A stretch of DNA of 64,000 bases from Nocardioides thalensis. Lineage in GTDB: Bacteria; Actinomycetota; Actinomycetes; Propionibacteriales; Nocardioidaceae. Every line of letters starts with the position of its first letter. Position 1 is the first letter of the stretch. Shown in pieces: positions 41,136-50,587 of this stretch. The position numbers and the translations under genes were made by a program. The stretch covers positions 992,001 to 1,056,000 of the forward strand of contig NZ_JACCFP010000001.1 in assembly GCF_013410655.1 (NCBI RefSeq), written 5' to 3'. Under the pieces are notes generated by a model, which searched no databases, was not told where the DNA came from, and saw nothing but the letters and a program-made list of their open reading frames with translations.

Positions 41136-41171
41136 CGGAGGGCTACTGGATGTGGGGCCGGTAGCCCTCCG
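41136..41171. terminator. hairpin between mazG and the XRE-type regulator
   Basis: Arms 41136-41146 and 41161-41171 pair over 11 bases with a 14-base loop. It overlaps the stop codon of the minus-strand regulator and lies about 120 bases beyond mazG; probably serves both convergent units. Confidence 0.5.
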
Positions 41172-41994
41172 GCGGTCCCGGCAGCTGCGCGGGATCACGC
41201 GCGGCCAGCACCTCCGATGCCCGCTGGATCCGCAGCAGCATCGCGGCCGACGGCGTCACCCGGCCGCTGACGTAGGTCGACAGGCGTGAGGGCGAGGTGC
41301 CGACGTACGCCGCGAACGCCTTCTGGGTCAGTCCGCTGAGCTTGACCCGCCGCCTGATCTCGTCGGCGACCGCCCGCCGCTCGTCGTCCTCCCGCAGCAG
41401 CTGGTAGACACGCTGGCACGCTCGCAGCGAGTCGGCCACCACCGGGAGACCGGCGTCGTCGGCCAGCGCGGCGAGCTCCTCCCCGCGGGGGTCCCACGGG
41501 TGCGCGGCCACGGGGGCGAGCGCGGCCCGCCACTGCTCGACCGTCCCGCGCCGGATCAGGTCGTGGAACCCGTCGGGGTCCGGCAGGTCGGTCAGCGGCG
41601 TGACCAGCTCGATGTCGCGCAGCAGGAGCCAGAACATCAGGCTGTAGCAGTTCGCCGCGATGTCGGTGGCGGCCGAGTCGTCGGTACCGGCCGCCGTCAG
41701 CCGGCCACGGACGTGCTCCTCGTCGCCGATGCGATAGATCAGGGCGGTCTCGACGCGGGCGTGCGCGTGGTCGCCGAGCAGTCCCCGCAGCCAGCCCTGG
41801 AAGAGCGCGATCCGCTGGTGCCCGTGGTCGGAGATCAGCCGGTGGAGGCCGGCGTAGCTCTCGGGCGCGCCCGTCGCCACCAGGTCCGCAGTCGTGGCGA
41901 GGGTGTCGGCATGGACCATCGGCAGGCGCCGCCACCGCGCCGACCGGCGCGCCTCGTCGAGGACCTCGGCCAGCGCCTCCCTGTCACTCACCAT
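41143..41994 (-). CDS. XRE-type transcriptional regulator with C-terminal HTH
   Basis: 283 aa. The helix-turn-helix is unusually placed at the C-terminus (about residues 218-272, SGLTQKAFAAYVGTSPSRLSTYVSG). The first 200 residues form a helical domain I do not recognise; they contain conserved-looking FWLLLRDIELVTPLTDLPDPDGFHDL. The ATG at 41994 is preferred because GAGG lies 7 bases upstream; the GTG at 42000 would add two residues. It is upstream of nothing on its own strand within range and is convergent with mazG, so its targets cannot be inferred. Autoregulation is plausible. Confidence 0.75.
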   Translation of the reverse strand: MVSDREALAEVLDEARRSARWRRLPMVHADTLATTADLVATGAPESYAGLHRLISDHGHQRIALFQGWLRGLLGDHAHARVETALIYRIGDEEHVRGRLTAAGTDDSAATDIAANCYSLMFWLLLRDIELVTPLTDLPDPDGFHDLIRRGTVEQWRAALAPVAAHPWDPRGEELAALADDAGLPVVADSLRACQRVYQLLREDDERRAVADEIRRRVKLSGLTQKAFAAYVGTSPSRLSTYVSGRVTPSAAMLLRIQRASEVLAARDPAQLPGPPEGYRPHIQ

Positions 41995-42029
41995 GCGCAC
42001 ACCTCACCCGATCGACACGAGGAGGACAA

Positions 42030-42069
42030 GGGGCGCCGTGCCCGCTATCCCTGCGGTGCACGGCGCCCC
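42030..42069 (-). terminator. hairpin terminator after the tandem Ig-repeat genes
   Basis: Perfect 12-base arms 42030-42041 and 42058-42069, 16-base loop, 45 bases beyond the stop at 42114. On the minus strand it is followed by CTTGTCC, a weak U-rich tail. Confidence 0.65.
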
Positions 42070-42113
42070 GTGCCTGCCCTCCAAGGCAGCCCTGGGGGGC
42101 GCTCCCCTCCCGG

Positions 42114-45100
42114 TTACTGGTTCTGTCGCACCGTCCACGTCGCGCGGTCGGTGGCCGGCAGGTAGCTGTCGTTGCCCTCGAACCGCACGTCGTAGCCCTC
42201 GATGTCGATCGTGAAGGCCGGCAGCATCGTGTCCGCGACGCACGAGGTGGAGCCGTCCGCAGCCGTCGGCGGCGCCTCGCAGATCTCGATCACGAAGCCG
42301 GACACGGGGTGGGTCGCGGTGAACACCAGCCGCTCGCCGGCGATCGGCGCACCGCCGAGGCCGGTCAGCGTCGCCCGGACGCGCCCGATGTTGTCGCCGA
42401 GGGTGATGTAGGCGACGTCGGCCTCGAGGCTCGACCCGGCCCGGCCGACCTGCTGGAGGTACGGCGCGGAGTCCGCCGGCGCGAACGCTTCGTCACCCGA
42501 GTAGGACGCCGTCACCTCGTGGGCCCCCGCGGCGAGCGACGACACCGTGAGCGATGCCTGGCGACGGCCGTCGACCGACTCCACGTCCGCCGTGCCGAGG
42601 ACCTCGTCACCGGAGCGGAACGTCACCGTGCCGCCCGGGGTCCCCGCGGCCGGGAGCGCCCGGTTGACCACCGCCGTCAGCGTCACGTCGTCGCCGAAGG
42701 TCGCCGGGTTGGTGTCCGACTCCACCCCGACGACCGTCGGCACCGTGCCGACGTACTGCGACGTGGTCGCCGTGTTGCCCTCGAAGTTGAAGTTCCCGAC
42801 GTACGTCGCCCGGACCTCGTGCTCCCCGGCGCCCAGCGACGTGGTCACGAACGAGGCGGTCGCCTGTCCCGGCCCGGCCGCAGTCAGGCCGACCGCGCCC
42901 AGGAGGACACCGCCGTCCCAGAACTGGACGGCTCCGCTCGGGCGCCCCGTCGCCGGCGCGACCGCGGTGACCGTGGCGGTGAACGCCACCGGGTCGCCGT
43001 ACGCCGCGAACGGCGTGGCGGACTCGAGCGTCATCGACGTCTGGCCCTTGGTGACGTGCTGGCCGTTGCCCTGGTCGAGGCTGCCCGTGCTGGCGACGAA
43101 GCGCGGGTCACCGCTGTAGGTCGCCTCGATCCGGTAGGTGCCCGGCGACAGCGAGGTGAACGCGGCGCTGGTCGCCTCGCCGTCGACGACCTCCACGGCG
43201 CCGCCGAGGTTGGCCCCGTTGACGGTGAACCGGACGGTGCCGCCCGGGTCGCCGGCGCCGGGCGCGACCGGGCTGATCGCCGCGGTGAACCGCACGCTCT
43301 GGCCCGACTGCGACGGGTTCACCGACGAGGTGACCAACGTGGTGGTCTGGGCGCGCTGCACCCGCTGGGCGACCGAGCCGGAGCTCGCGACGAAGCTGTC
43401 GTCGCCCTCGTAGGTCGCGACGACCGCGTGCTGCCCGACCGGCAACGCGTCGGTGGTGATCGACGCCTGGAAGCCGGTGGCCGAGCTCACCGGAGAGGTG
43501 CCGAGCACGGTCGACCCGTTGGTGAACGTCACCGTGCCGGACGGCGAGCCGGCGCCCGGGGCGACGACCGCGACCGAGGCGGTGAACGTCACGGGCTGCC
43601 CGAACACCGAGGTCGGCGCCGAGCTCTCGACGGTCGTCTTCGTCGCGGCCTTGTTGACCGTGTGGGACGCCGGGTCCGACGTGCTGGTGACGAAGTTCGG
43701 GTCGGCGCTGAAGTACTTCGCCGTGATCTCGTGGCTGCCCCGACCGAGGTCGGAGAGCACGATCTGGCCCGCCCCGTCCTCGAGGGTCGCGAACGCGCCG
43801 GGCTCGCCGTCGATCGTGAACTGGACGGCGCCGCTAGGGGTGCCGCGGGCCGGCGCCACCGGGGCGACGACCGCGCGGACCGTGACCGGCTGGCCGACGA
43901 CCGAGGGGTTCGGCGAGGTCGTCACCGTCGTCGTGGTGTGCGCCGCCGCGACCTCCTGGGTCAGCTGGGCGGTGTTGCCCGCGAAGTCGGCGTCGCCCTG
44001 GTAGTCGGCGGTGATCACGTGCGCGCCGGCGTCGAGGCCGGTCGGCGGGGACGTCGCCGCGCCGTTGTTGACCGGCACCGGGTCGCCGATCGGCACGCCG
44101 TCGGACGCGAACTGGACGACGCCCGTCGGGTTGCCCGCGCCGGGCCCGACCACGTCCACCTCGGCGGTGAACGTCAGCGGCTCGCCGGCCACCGCGTCCG
44201 GGTTGGACGTCTGGAGGCCGACCGTGGTCTCCGCGCGGTTGACGCCGTGCGTCGTCTCCGCAGAGCTGCTCGAGGCGAAGTCGGCGTTGCCGTTGTAGGT
44301 CGCCTTGACCTGGTGGTTGCCCGGCTTGAGGTTGCTGATGGTCAGCTCGGCGGTGTCACCGTCGAGCGGTACGGCGGTGCCGTAGGGCTCGCCGTCGACG
44401 TCGAACTGCACGCCGCCTGCGAGGTCGTCGCCGCCGGGAGCGACCACCGCGACGGTCGCGGTGAACGTCACCGGCTCACCGGTGACGGTGGGTGATCCGG
44501 AGCTCGCGAGGGCGGTCGTCGTCTGGGCCTTGCCGACCGACAGCGTCCTGGTCGAGGCCGTGCTCGCCAGCAGGTTGCCGTCGCCGCTGTAGGACGCGCC
44601 GATGGTGTGGCTGCCCGTGCTCAGCGTGCTCGTGGTGGGGGAGACGGCCGTGCCGTTCGCGACCGCGACCGGCGCTCCGAGGCTCTGGCCGTCGACCGTG
44701 AACTGGACCGTGCCGCCCGGGTTGCTGGTGCCGTTGACCGGCGCGACCTGCGCGGTGAAGCTCGTCGGCTGGCCGTGCACGACGGACTCCGGCTGCACGA
44801 CCGTCGTGGTCGTCGGGTTCTTGCCGACGACGAACGTGGTCGAGTCGGCCGATCCCTTGTAGTGGGTGGTCTGCGCGAAGGACGCGGTCACCGTGGCCGT
44901 CCGCGGCGGGCCCGAGATCGGGAGCGTCGCGGTCGCGACGCCGTTGCCGTTCGTCGTCCCGGTCACCGACGTCCCGCCGGAGAGCGAGAACGTGACCGTG
45001 CGGTTCGGAAGCACCGACGAGGACAGGTGGGGGTCGGTGAGCGTCGCCCGGACGGTGACCGAGGTGTTCTGCGGTCCCTCGGTCGCGCCCGAGTAGGCGA

Positions 45101-45509
45101 TCTGGGTGATGTTGTCGATCGTCACCGAGCGGTTGGTGGTCCGGGTGTTGTTGTTGCACAGCACGAAGCCCGACCGGTTGCGCTCGATCGCGCGGGCGGT
45201 GTAGCTGCCGTTCGGGTAGTTGTGGGTGTCGATCGTCGCGTTCTTCGCGCCGGTGCCGCCCTGCACGCTCTCGAACACGACGCCACCGCCGGAGTTGATC
45301 AGCTGGAGCGTGGTCCGCGGGCTGTCGGCCCGTGCGCACAGGGTGCCGTCGCTGGCACCGCTCGCGGAGAGGGTCGCGTTGCCACGGAGCACCGCCCCGT
45401 CGGCCGGCGCCGTGATGTCGGCCGCCGACGACCCGGCGACCAGCGCCACCAGCCCGACGACCAGGCCGAGCACTGCGAACGAGGAGATCAGTCTGCGCAG
45501 GGCGTTCAC
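42114..45509 (-). CDS. giant exported protein of tandem bacterial Ig-like (Big_3-type) repeats, second gene
   Basis: 1131 aa. The signal peptide covers about residues 1-30 (LVVGLVALVAGSSAA). A beta domain covers about 31-130, an Ig-like module opens with IAYSGATEGPQNTSVTVRAT, and about eight Ig-like modules of roughly 95-105 residues follow. Each starts with a TTT.V...P...GQPVTFTA-type strand and carries GTVQFTVDG-like and GSHTITASYSGD-like strands. A final divergent module begins SSLEADVAYITLGD. There is no LPXTG, membrane anchor or lipobox. Such arrays act as stalks, adhesins or matrix proteins. The GTG start overlaps the upstream gene's stop (GTGA), so the two giants are co-translated. Confidence 0.85.
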   Translation of the reverse strand: MNALRRLISSFAVLGLVVGLVALVAGSSAADITAPADGAVLRGNATLSASGASDGTLCARADSPRTTLQLINSGGGVVFESVQGGTGAKNATIDTHNYPNGSYTARAIERNRSGFVLCNNNTRTTNRSVTIDNITQIAYSGATEGPQNTSVTVRATLTDPHLSSSVLPNRTVTFSLSGGTSVTGTTNGNGVATATLPISGPPRTATVTASFAQTTHYKGSADSTTFVVGKNPTTTTVVQPESVVHGQPTSFTAQVAPVNGTSNPGGTVQFTVDGQSLGAPVAVANGTAVSPTTSTLSTGSHTIGASYSGDGNLLASTASTRTLSVGKAQTTTALASSGSPTVTGEPVTFTATVAVVAPGGDDLAGGVQFDVDGEPYGTAVPLDGDTAELTISNLKPGNHQVKATYNGNADFASSSSAETTHGVNRAETTVGLQTSNPDAVAGEPLTFTAEVDVVGPGAGNPTGVVQFASDGVPIGDPVPVNNGAATSPPTGLDAGAHVITADYQGDADFAGNTAQLTQEVAAAHTTTTVTTSPNPSVVGQPVTVRAVVAPVAPARGTPSGAVQFTIDGEPGAFATLEDGAGQIVLSDLGRGSHEITAKYFSADPNFVTSTSDPASHTVNKAATKTTVESSAPTSVFGQPVTFTASVAVVAPGAGSPSGTVTFTNGSTVLGTSPVSSATGFQASITTDALPVGQHAVVATYEGDDSFVASSGSVAQRVQRAQTTTLVTSSVNPSQSGQSVRFTAAISPVAPGAGDPGGTVRFTVNGANLGGAVEVVDGEATSAAFTSLSPGTYRIEATYSGDPRFVASTGSLDQGNGQHVTKGQTSMTLESATPFAAYGDPVAFTATVTAVAPATGRPSGAVQFWDGGVLLGAVGLTAAGPGQATASFVTTSLGAGEHEVRATYVGNFNFEGNTATTSQYVGTVPTVVGVESDTNPATFGDDVTLTAVVNRALPAAGTPGGTVTFRSGDEVLGTADVESVDGRRQASLTVSSLAAGAHEVTASYSGDEAFAPADSAPYLQQVGRAGSSLEADVAYITLGDNIGRVRATLTGLGGAPIAGERLVFTATHPVSGFVIEICEAPPTAADGSTSCVADTMLPAFTIDIEGYDVRFEGNDSYLPATDRATWTVRQNQ

Positions 45510-48500
45510 TTGAGGATGCCTCCCTTGACGGTGGTGGCCAGGTGGTCGGCATCACCCGCGTACGACGCCGTGTAGCCGCCGTTGAGCACGAGGCCGAGGA
45601 TCTGCGAGGCGGCGTTGCAGGCCGCCACCCCGCGGGCGTCGGTGGTCGCCTGGCAGACGACCTTGGTGCCGACCTTGAACTCGATCGCGGCGCCCGCGAG
45701 CGGGTCGCCGCCCGCGGTCAGCGTGACCTTGAGCTGCCCGAGGGGGAGCCCCAGCGGACTGACGGACACCAGCGCGGCCTGCGGGGTGAGCGTCGTCGCC
45801 AGCTTGCCGACGGTGACGGTGGTGTCGTCCGACGAGCTCGGGTCGAACTCGTCGTCACCCGAGTAGACCGCCCGCAGCTGGTGGCTGCCGGCTCCGAGAC
45901 CGGTGAGGGTCGCGGTCGCGACGCCGGCGGTGCCGTCGGCCGCGACCGGCACGGTGGCGATGACGTCGTCCCCGTCCACGATGTCGACCGTGCCGCCGGG
46001 AGCGCCGAGGTCACCGTGCTCGGGCGTGACCGTGGCCGTGACCTCGACCGCGTCGCCGTACGTCACCGACGCGTCGGCGACCTCGAGGGTGGTCGTGGTG
46101 GCGACGCGGTGGACCGACTGGGTCGTCGTGGCGACCTGCGGTGCGAAGTGGAGGTCGCCGGAGTAGATCGCGGTGACGGTGTGGTCGCCGGGCGTGAGGT
46201 CGTCGACGACCTCGCTGCCGGCCGTGCCGTCGACGAGCTCGACGGCACGGCCGAGCGGGACGCCGTCCACCGAGAACTGGACCCAACCGGTCGGGGTCCC
46301 CGTGCCGGTGACCGTCGACTCGACGGTCGCCGAGAACGACACCTCGTCGCCGACCTGGGCGTCGGCGTCCGACGGCACCAGCTCGACGGTGACGGGGGCG
46401 GCCTCGACGGTCTGCGTGAGCAGGTCGCCGCTCCCGGAGAACCCGACCTCCGGCACGAACGCCGCGATCACCGTGTGGTCGCCGGGGTCCGGCGACGCGA
46501 GGGCGGGGCTCTCGGCGATGCCGCCCGGGCCGACGGGCACCGGGTCGCCGATGTCCTGGCCGTCCACGGAGAACTGCACCGCGCCGGCGGGAGCGCTGTC
46601 GTCGGCCGCGTCGACGTCGGCGGTGAACGTGATCAGGCCGCCGTACGTCGAGGGGTTCTCGCTGGAGGAGAGCGCCAGGGTCGTGGCGACCACCGCGGTG
46701 CCGGCGAGGACCGTGTGGCTCACCGGCTCGGACTCGCTGGCGAGGTAGTCGGCGTCGCCGGCGAACTCGGCGGCGACCTGGTAGTCGCCGGGCGCGAGGT
46801 CGGAGACCTCGAGCCGCGCCTGGCCGTTCGCGAGCGGGGCGGAGCCGATCGGATCACCGTCCGCGAGGAACGTGACGGTGCCGGTCGGGGCTCCCGACCC
46901 CGGCGCGTCGGCGACCACCGACGCGATCAGCTCGACCGGCTGCTCCTCGAGCGACGGCGACGGCGTCGCGAGCACCGTGGTCGACGTCGACGCCTTCTCG
47001 ACGGTCTGGTCGACCTGGTCGGAGCCGCCCTGGTAGCGGGCGCTGCCGGCGTACGCGGCGGACACGACGTGCGAGCCGGCGCCGAGCGAGGTGATCGGGC
47101 CGAAGACGGCCGAGCCGTCCGTCAGCTCGACGGGCGCCCCGACGGGTGCGCCGTCGATCTCGAGCTGGACCGAGCCGCCGGGCGTGCCGCCCCCCGGGGC
47201 CTGCACGGCGACCGACGCGGTGAAGCTGACGGCCTCCCCGGTCACCGTGGTCGCGTCGGAGCTCTCGAGGGACACGGAGACGTCGGCCTTCTCGACGGTG
47301 AGCCCGCGCGGCGGCGCGGCGCTGGCGCCGTACACGTCGTCACCGGAGTAGGTGGCCACGACCTGGTGGCTCCCGACCGGGACGTCCTCGAGGGTCAGGG
47401 CCGCCTTGCCGTCGGACCCGACGGCGGCGCGCCCCAGCTCGGTCGCGCCGGCCGTGAACACCACCTCGCCGGTCGGGGTGCCGGACGTTGTGCCGACCGT
47501 CGCGGAGAGCGTCACCGGCTGTCCCGCGACGGCGGTCGACGGCTCCACCGTGGAGCTGGTCGTGGTCGCCAGCAGCGGCGGCCGCACGCGGAAGGTGAAC
47601 GCGGCCGACGTGCTCGGCGAGTGGTCGGCGGTGCCGTTGTAGACGGCGACGACCTCGTGGAAGCCGAGCCCGAGCGTGGAGAGGTTGGGGCTGGTGGCGG
47701 AGCCGTCGGCCAGCGCGACCGCGCTGCCGAAGTCGGCGCCGTCGACCTGGAACTGCACCGTGCCGCCGGGCTTGGCGCCGTGCACGGCGGCCACCTCGGC
47801 GGTGAAGCGGACCGGGTCGCCGACGGTGACCACCGGCGGGGTGGCCGCGACCGTGGTCGTCGTCGGGATGGTGCCGACCGCGAACGGGCTGGAGTCCGAG
47901 GCCGCGACCAGGTTGCCGGCGGCGGCGAACGATGCCGTGATCGTCGCGTCGCGCGGCGGACCGGCCACCGGGATCTGGGTCTGGGCCACGCCGGCGGCGT
48001 TGGTCGAGGCGGAGACGGTGGCGCCTCCGGAGAGCGTGAACGTGACGGTCCGGCCGGCCGTGCTGCCGCCGGTCAGGTCGGTGAGCGTCGCGCTGACGGT
48101 GGCCGTGCCTCCCTGCGGGGCGGCGGTCGCGCCGTCGTAGGTCAGGGTCGTGCAGTTCTGCGGCGTGACGACGAGCGTGGTGGCCGCGGTGGCGCCGCCC
48201 GCGCTGACGAGGACGCCCCAGCTGCCGCGCGCACCGGTCTTGGACTTGCCGTCGCCGGCGGCAGGAGCGGTGAGGTTCGCCGTGTAGTTGCCGCCCGTGG
48301 TGGTGGCCGCGTTCACGGTGCCGATGCCGTCGGCCCTGACGGTGACGGGTACGCCGGACTGGCCGGTGCTGAGCCGGCCGGCGATCGTGACCTGGTCACC
48401 CGCGCAGGTCAGGGACGGCGTGATCGTCGCGGTGAGGGTGGTGGCGGGCGCCGGCGTCGACGCCGACGAGAGCGTGCGGTCGAGCGTCAGCGTCGCACCG

Positions 48501-49336
48501 TCGAGGGGGAGCTGGAGCAGCTCGCGGGCGTCGTTGCGGTGACCGGGGGAGTACCAGTGGGTGTTGACGGTGTCGCCGTCCTGGGAGTGGACGCGCCGGG
48601 TGCTCACCGACCCGCCGGCGGCCGAGATCGTCGCGTTGGTGACCGACGACGGGGCGTTCATGCTGAACGTGCCGTCGAAGGTGTCCGCGCCGCTGGCCAG
48701 CGAGCCCGCCTCGTAGCTGAAGCCGCCGTCGTAGTCGACCGCGACGTTGTTCTGCCAGGTCTGGCCGGCGTCGAGCGGGAACACCAGCGCGCGCCAGCCG
48801 CCCTGCGGCGTCATCTGGAGGTCGATGTCGGCGGTGATACCGGTCGAGATGAACCCGAGCTTCGCGGTGCCGTTGAGGTGCTGGGCCTGGGTCTCCTGGA
48901 GCATCGCCAGGTCGGAGCGGCGCACGTACTTGGTGCCGGACACGGTCCCGGAGAAGTTGCTGAGCGACACGTTGCCGACGCCGTCGACCTGCGCCGAGCC
49001 GCTGCCGCCCGTGATGGTGCCGGAGATGTTGAGGCGGTAGGCGTCCTGCCCGTTGAAGCTCTGGGCGCCGGCCACGGTGTAGGTGACGGTCTCGTTGAGC
49101 GTCACGTCGGCGTCGGCGCCGACGTACCGGAACGTCGTCTGGTAGGTCCACGACCAGCCGGTCGACCAGACGGGGACGTCGTCCCCCGATGCCTGTACGG
49201 CGCGCGCGGGCGAGGCCGTCGCGACCAAGGCGAGCGCAGCCGCGAGCAGCGTGAGCACGCTCAGCCGGCCGGTCCACAGTGTGCGCAGGGCGCGCCTGTC
49301 AGGGGTCGACGAAGGGGTCGACTGAAGAGGGAGCAT
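45506..49336 (-). CDS. giant exported protein with unique N-terminal domain and Ig-like repeats, first gene
   Basis: 1276 aa from the ATG at 49336, which gives a normal signal peptide ending ASPARA; an upstream ATG at 49363 would add nine residues. Residues about 45-300 form a beta-rich domain I do not recognise (SWTYQTTFRYVGADADVTLNETVTYTV and the QGGWRALVFPLDAGQTWQ region). About seven to eight Ig-like modules follow to residue about 1190, then a divergent last module ending YTASYAGDADHLATTVKGG. As in the second gene there is no cell-wall sorting signal. Divergent modules (pairwise identity looks low) indicate old duplications. It is probably a surface or secreted structural/adhesive protein. 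Confidence 0.85.
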   Translation of the reverse strand: MLPLQSTPSSTPDRRALRTLWTGRLSVLTLLAAALALVATASPARAVQASGDDVPVWSTGWSWTYQTTFRYVGADADVTLNETVTYTVAGAQSFNGQDAYRLNISGTITGGSGSAQVDGVGNVSLSNFSGTVSGTKYVRRSDLAMLQETQAQHLNGTAKLGFISTGITADIDLQMTPQGGWRALVFPLDAGQTWQNNVAVDYDGGFSYEAGSLASGADTFDGTFSMNAPSSVTNATISAAGGSVSTRRVHSQDGDTVNTHWYSPGHRNDARELLQLPLDGATLTLDRTLSSASTPAPATTLTATITPSLTCAGDQVTIAGRLSTGQSGVPVTVRADGIGTVNAATTTGGNYTANLTAPAAGDGKSKTGARGSWGVLVSAGGATAATTLVVTPQNCTTLTYDGATAAPQGGTATVSATLTDLTGGSTAGRTVTFTLSGGATVSASTNAAGVAQTQIPVAGPPRDATITASFAAAGNLVAASDSSPFAVGTIPTTTTVAATPPVVTVGDPVRFTAEVAAVHGAKPGGTVQFQVDGADFGSAVALADGSATSPNLSTLGLGFHEVVAVYNGTADHSPSTSAAFTFRVRPPLLATTTSSTVEPSTAVAGQPVTLSATVGTTSGTPTGEVVFTAGATELGRAAVGSDGKAALTLEDVPVGSHQVVATYSGDDVYGASAAPPRGLTVEKADVSVSLESSDATTVTGEAVSFTASVAVQAPGGGTPGGSVQLEIDGAPVGAPVELTDGSAVFGPITSLGAGSHVVSAAYAGSARYQGGSDQVDQTVEKASTSTTVLATPSPSLEEQPVELIASVVADAPGSGAPTGTVTFLADGDPIGSAPLANGQARLEVSDLAPGDYQVAAEFAGDADYLASESEPVSHTVLAGTAVVATTLALSSSENPSTYGGLITFTADVDAADDSAPAGAVQFSVDGQDIGDPVPVGPGGIAESPALASPDPGDHTVIAAFVPEVGFSGSGDLLTQTVEAAPVTVELVPSDADAQVGDEVSFSATVESTVTGTGTPTGWVQFSVDGVPLGRAVELVDGTAGSEVVDDLTPGDHTVTAIYSGDLHFAPQVATTTQSVHRVATTTTLEVADASVTYGDAVEVTATVTPEHGDLGAPGGTVDIVDGDDVIATVPVAADGTAGVATATLTGLGAGSHQLRAVYSGDDEFDPSSSDDTTVTVGKLATTLTPQAALVSVSPLGLPLGQLKVTLTAGGDPLAGAAIEFKVGTKVVCQATTDARGVAACNAASQILGLVLNGGYTASYAGDADHLATTVKGGILK

Positions 49337-49499
49337 TCTTCGGTTGTCCGTCCCTGGAGCCATGGGAAGTGCCCCGAGATGCGGACACGGGACCGCGCGG
49401 ATCGAATACAAGCACTCCGTGACGGGTGACACACCAGAAATTGCAGAATCGGTTCTCGTTCGTCAGATCTTCGGCCCGCCTCCGCCTGATACTCCTCAG

Positions 49500-50249
49500 G
49501 TGAGGACGGTCCGACGCGCGCTGGTCATGGTGCTGCTGAGCGCCGTCCTGCTCACGCCCGGCGCGGCGCGGGCGGGGGAGCAGGCAACGGCAGTGGTGAC
49601 CGCCGCGGACGCGTGGGTCGACTACGGCAAGGTCGGCCGGATCCGCGTGACCGTCGCTGCGGACGGCGCGACGCCGACGGGCGAGGTGACGGCGAGCCTC
49701 GGCGACCGGGTGCTCGGCTCCGGGGACCTGGAGGACGGGAGGGCGGTCATCGAGATCCCGGCACGCGCGCTGCCCCCGCACACCACGCCGTACGAGCTGA
49801 CGGTGTCCTACGGCGGCGATGCCACGGTGCCCAGCGGGACCGACACCGCCGCGCTGAAGGTGAGGCGCGGCCGGGTGTTCGTGTGGGCGATCGTCACCCC
49901 GCGCCGGCTCGCGGTCGGCGAGGACCGGGTGACCGCGGTCGTGGAGATCCTCAACAACGACGGGGTGCCGCGCAGCGGTGTCGTGACGCTGTCGGCCAAG
50001 GGCGCGGGGTCGCGCAGCGCCGCGATCCAGGGTGGGCGCGCGACGCTCCGGCTGCCGCCGTTCCGATCGACCGGGGAGAAGAAGGTCGTGGTCAGGTACG
50101 GCGGAAGCTCGCTCCTGCGCCGGGCGCGCGTCGTCTACGCGGTCGTCGTGGTCGGTTCGCCCCGGGAGACGTGGGTGCCGCGGGTCCGCCGCGCGCGCAG
50201 CGCCATCCAGGGCAACCGCTCGGCCCTGAAGCGTCCGTTCATCTCGTAG
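49500..50249 (+). CDS. small exported Ig-like domain protein
   Basis: 249 aa. The signal peptide is about residues 1-25 (RRALVMVLLSAVLLTPGAARA). Two Ig-like modules follow: residues about 28-120 (TAADAWVDYGKVGRIRVTVA to YELTVSYGGDATVP) and 121-225 (RLAVGEDRVTAVVEILNNDG to KKVVVRYGGSSLLR). They are of the same type as in the giant genes encoded divergently. The GTG at 49500 is chosen because it begins the signal peptide. It ends with a basic tail (residues 225-249) that is antisense to a possible small gene on the other strand, so the last 30 residues may not be conserved. No anchor is visible. Confidence 0.7.
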   Translation: MRTVRRALVMVLLSAVLLTPGAARAGEQATAVVTAADAWVDYGKVGRIRVTVAADGATPTGEVTASLGDRVLGSGDLEDGRAVIEIPARALPPHTTPYELTVSYGGDATVPSGTDTAALKVRRGRVFVWAIVTPRRLAVGEDRVTAVVEILNNDGVPRSGVVTLSAKGAGSRSAAIQGGRATLRLPPFRSTGEKKVVVRYGGSSLLRRARVVYAVVVVGSPRETWVPRVRRARSAIQGNRSALKRPFIS

Positions 50250-50356
50250 GTGACGTCGGCCCACGGGAGGCCGTGACGTTCCGTCCAGCGGATCACCACG
50301 CCAGGCGCCGGGTCGCGGTGGCGCAGCTTGACCCAAACGGGTCCGGTGTCGTGCAT
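50135..50356 (-). CDS. small hypothetical protein
   Basis: 73 aa. The core PGVVIRWTERHGLPWADVTYE followed by GRFRAERLPW resembles short actinobacterial proteins with a tryptophan-rich beta-barrel-like pattern (V.L.W....WWA.V.Y....R...EWLP). The ATG at 50356 has GCGAGGAC just upstream. Its 3' third is antisense to the end of the Ig-like gene at 49500-50249, so one of the two tails may be non-functional. No function can be given. Confidence 0.35.
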   Translation of the reverse strand: MHDTGPVWVKLRHRDPAPGVVIRWTERHGLPWADVTYEMNGRFRAERLPWMALRARRTRGTHVSRGEPTTTTA

Positions 50357-50533
50357 GAGTCCTCGCATTCGTCCCGGGTGACGGGATTCGATCGCGGGAC
50401 TGAGAGAGGTGCCAAGTCCGACAAGGGCCGCGAGAAGTGGGCAGGACGCCGACTGCTTGACGCGCTCCTCCCTCGACAGTGTCACGGACGCGGTGGGAAC
50501 GCAATGGCACGGACTACTGACCTACGGAACCGA

Positions 50534-50564
50534 CGAGCGGCCCCGGGGTGTCCGGGGCCGCTCG
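50534..50564 (-). terminator. hairpin terminator after the DUF6801-like gene
   Basis: Perfect 13-base arms 50534-50546 and 50552-50564 with a 5-base loop, 23 bases beyond the minus-strand stop at 50588. Confidence 0.7.
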
Positions 50565-50587
50565 CCGTCAGCAGACGACCGGGCGCG

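Noticed and set aside
42114..49336. Repeated pattern considered as a tandem DNA repeat or CRISPR-like array
   Set aside because: The periodicity is at protein level (about 95-105 residues); DNA copies are diverged and there are no short identical repeats with unique spacers.
45542..49429. Open frame of about 1295 codons on the plus strand across the first giant Ig gene
   Set aside because: It mirrors the codon pattern of the repeat gene, has no recognisable domain and no signal peptide.
50250..50587. Longer plus-strand coding possibility downstream of the small Ig-like gene
   Set aside because: The plus frames here lack a start with ribosome-binding site, show no domain, and the stretch contains the terminator hairpin of the minus-strand gene.
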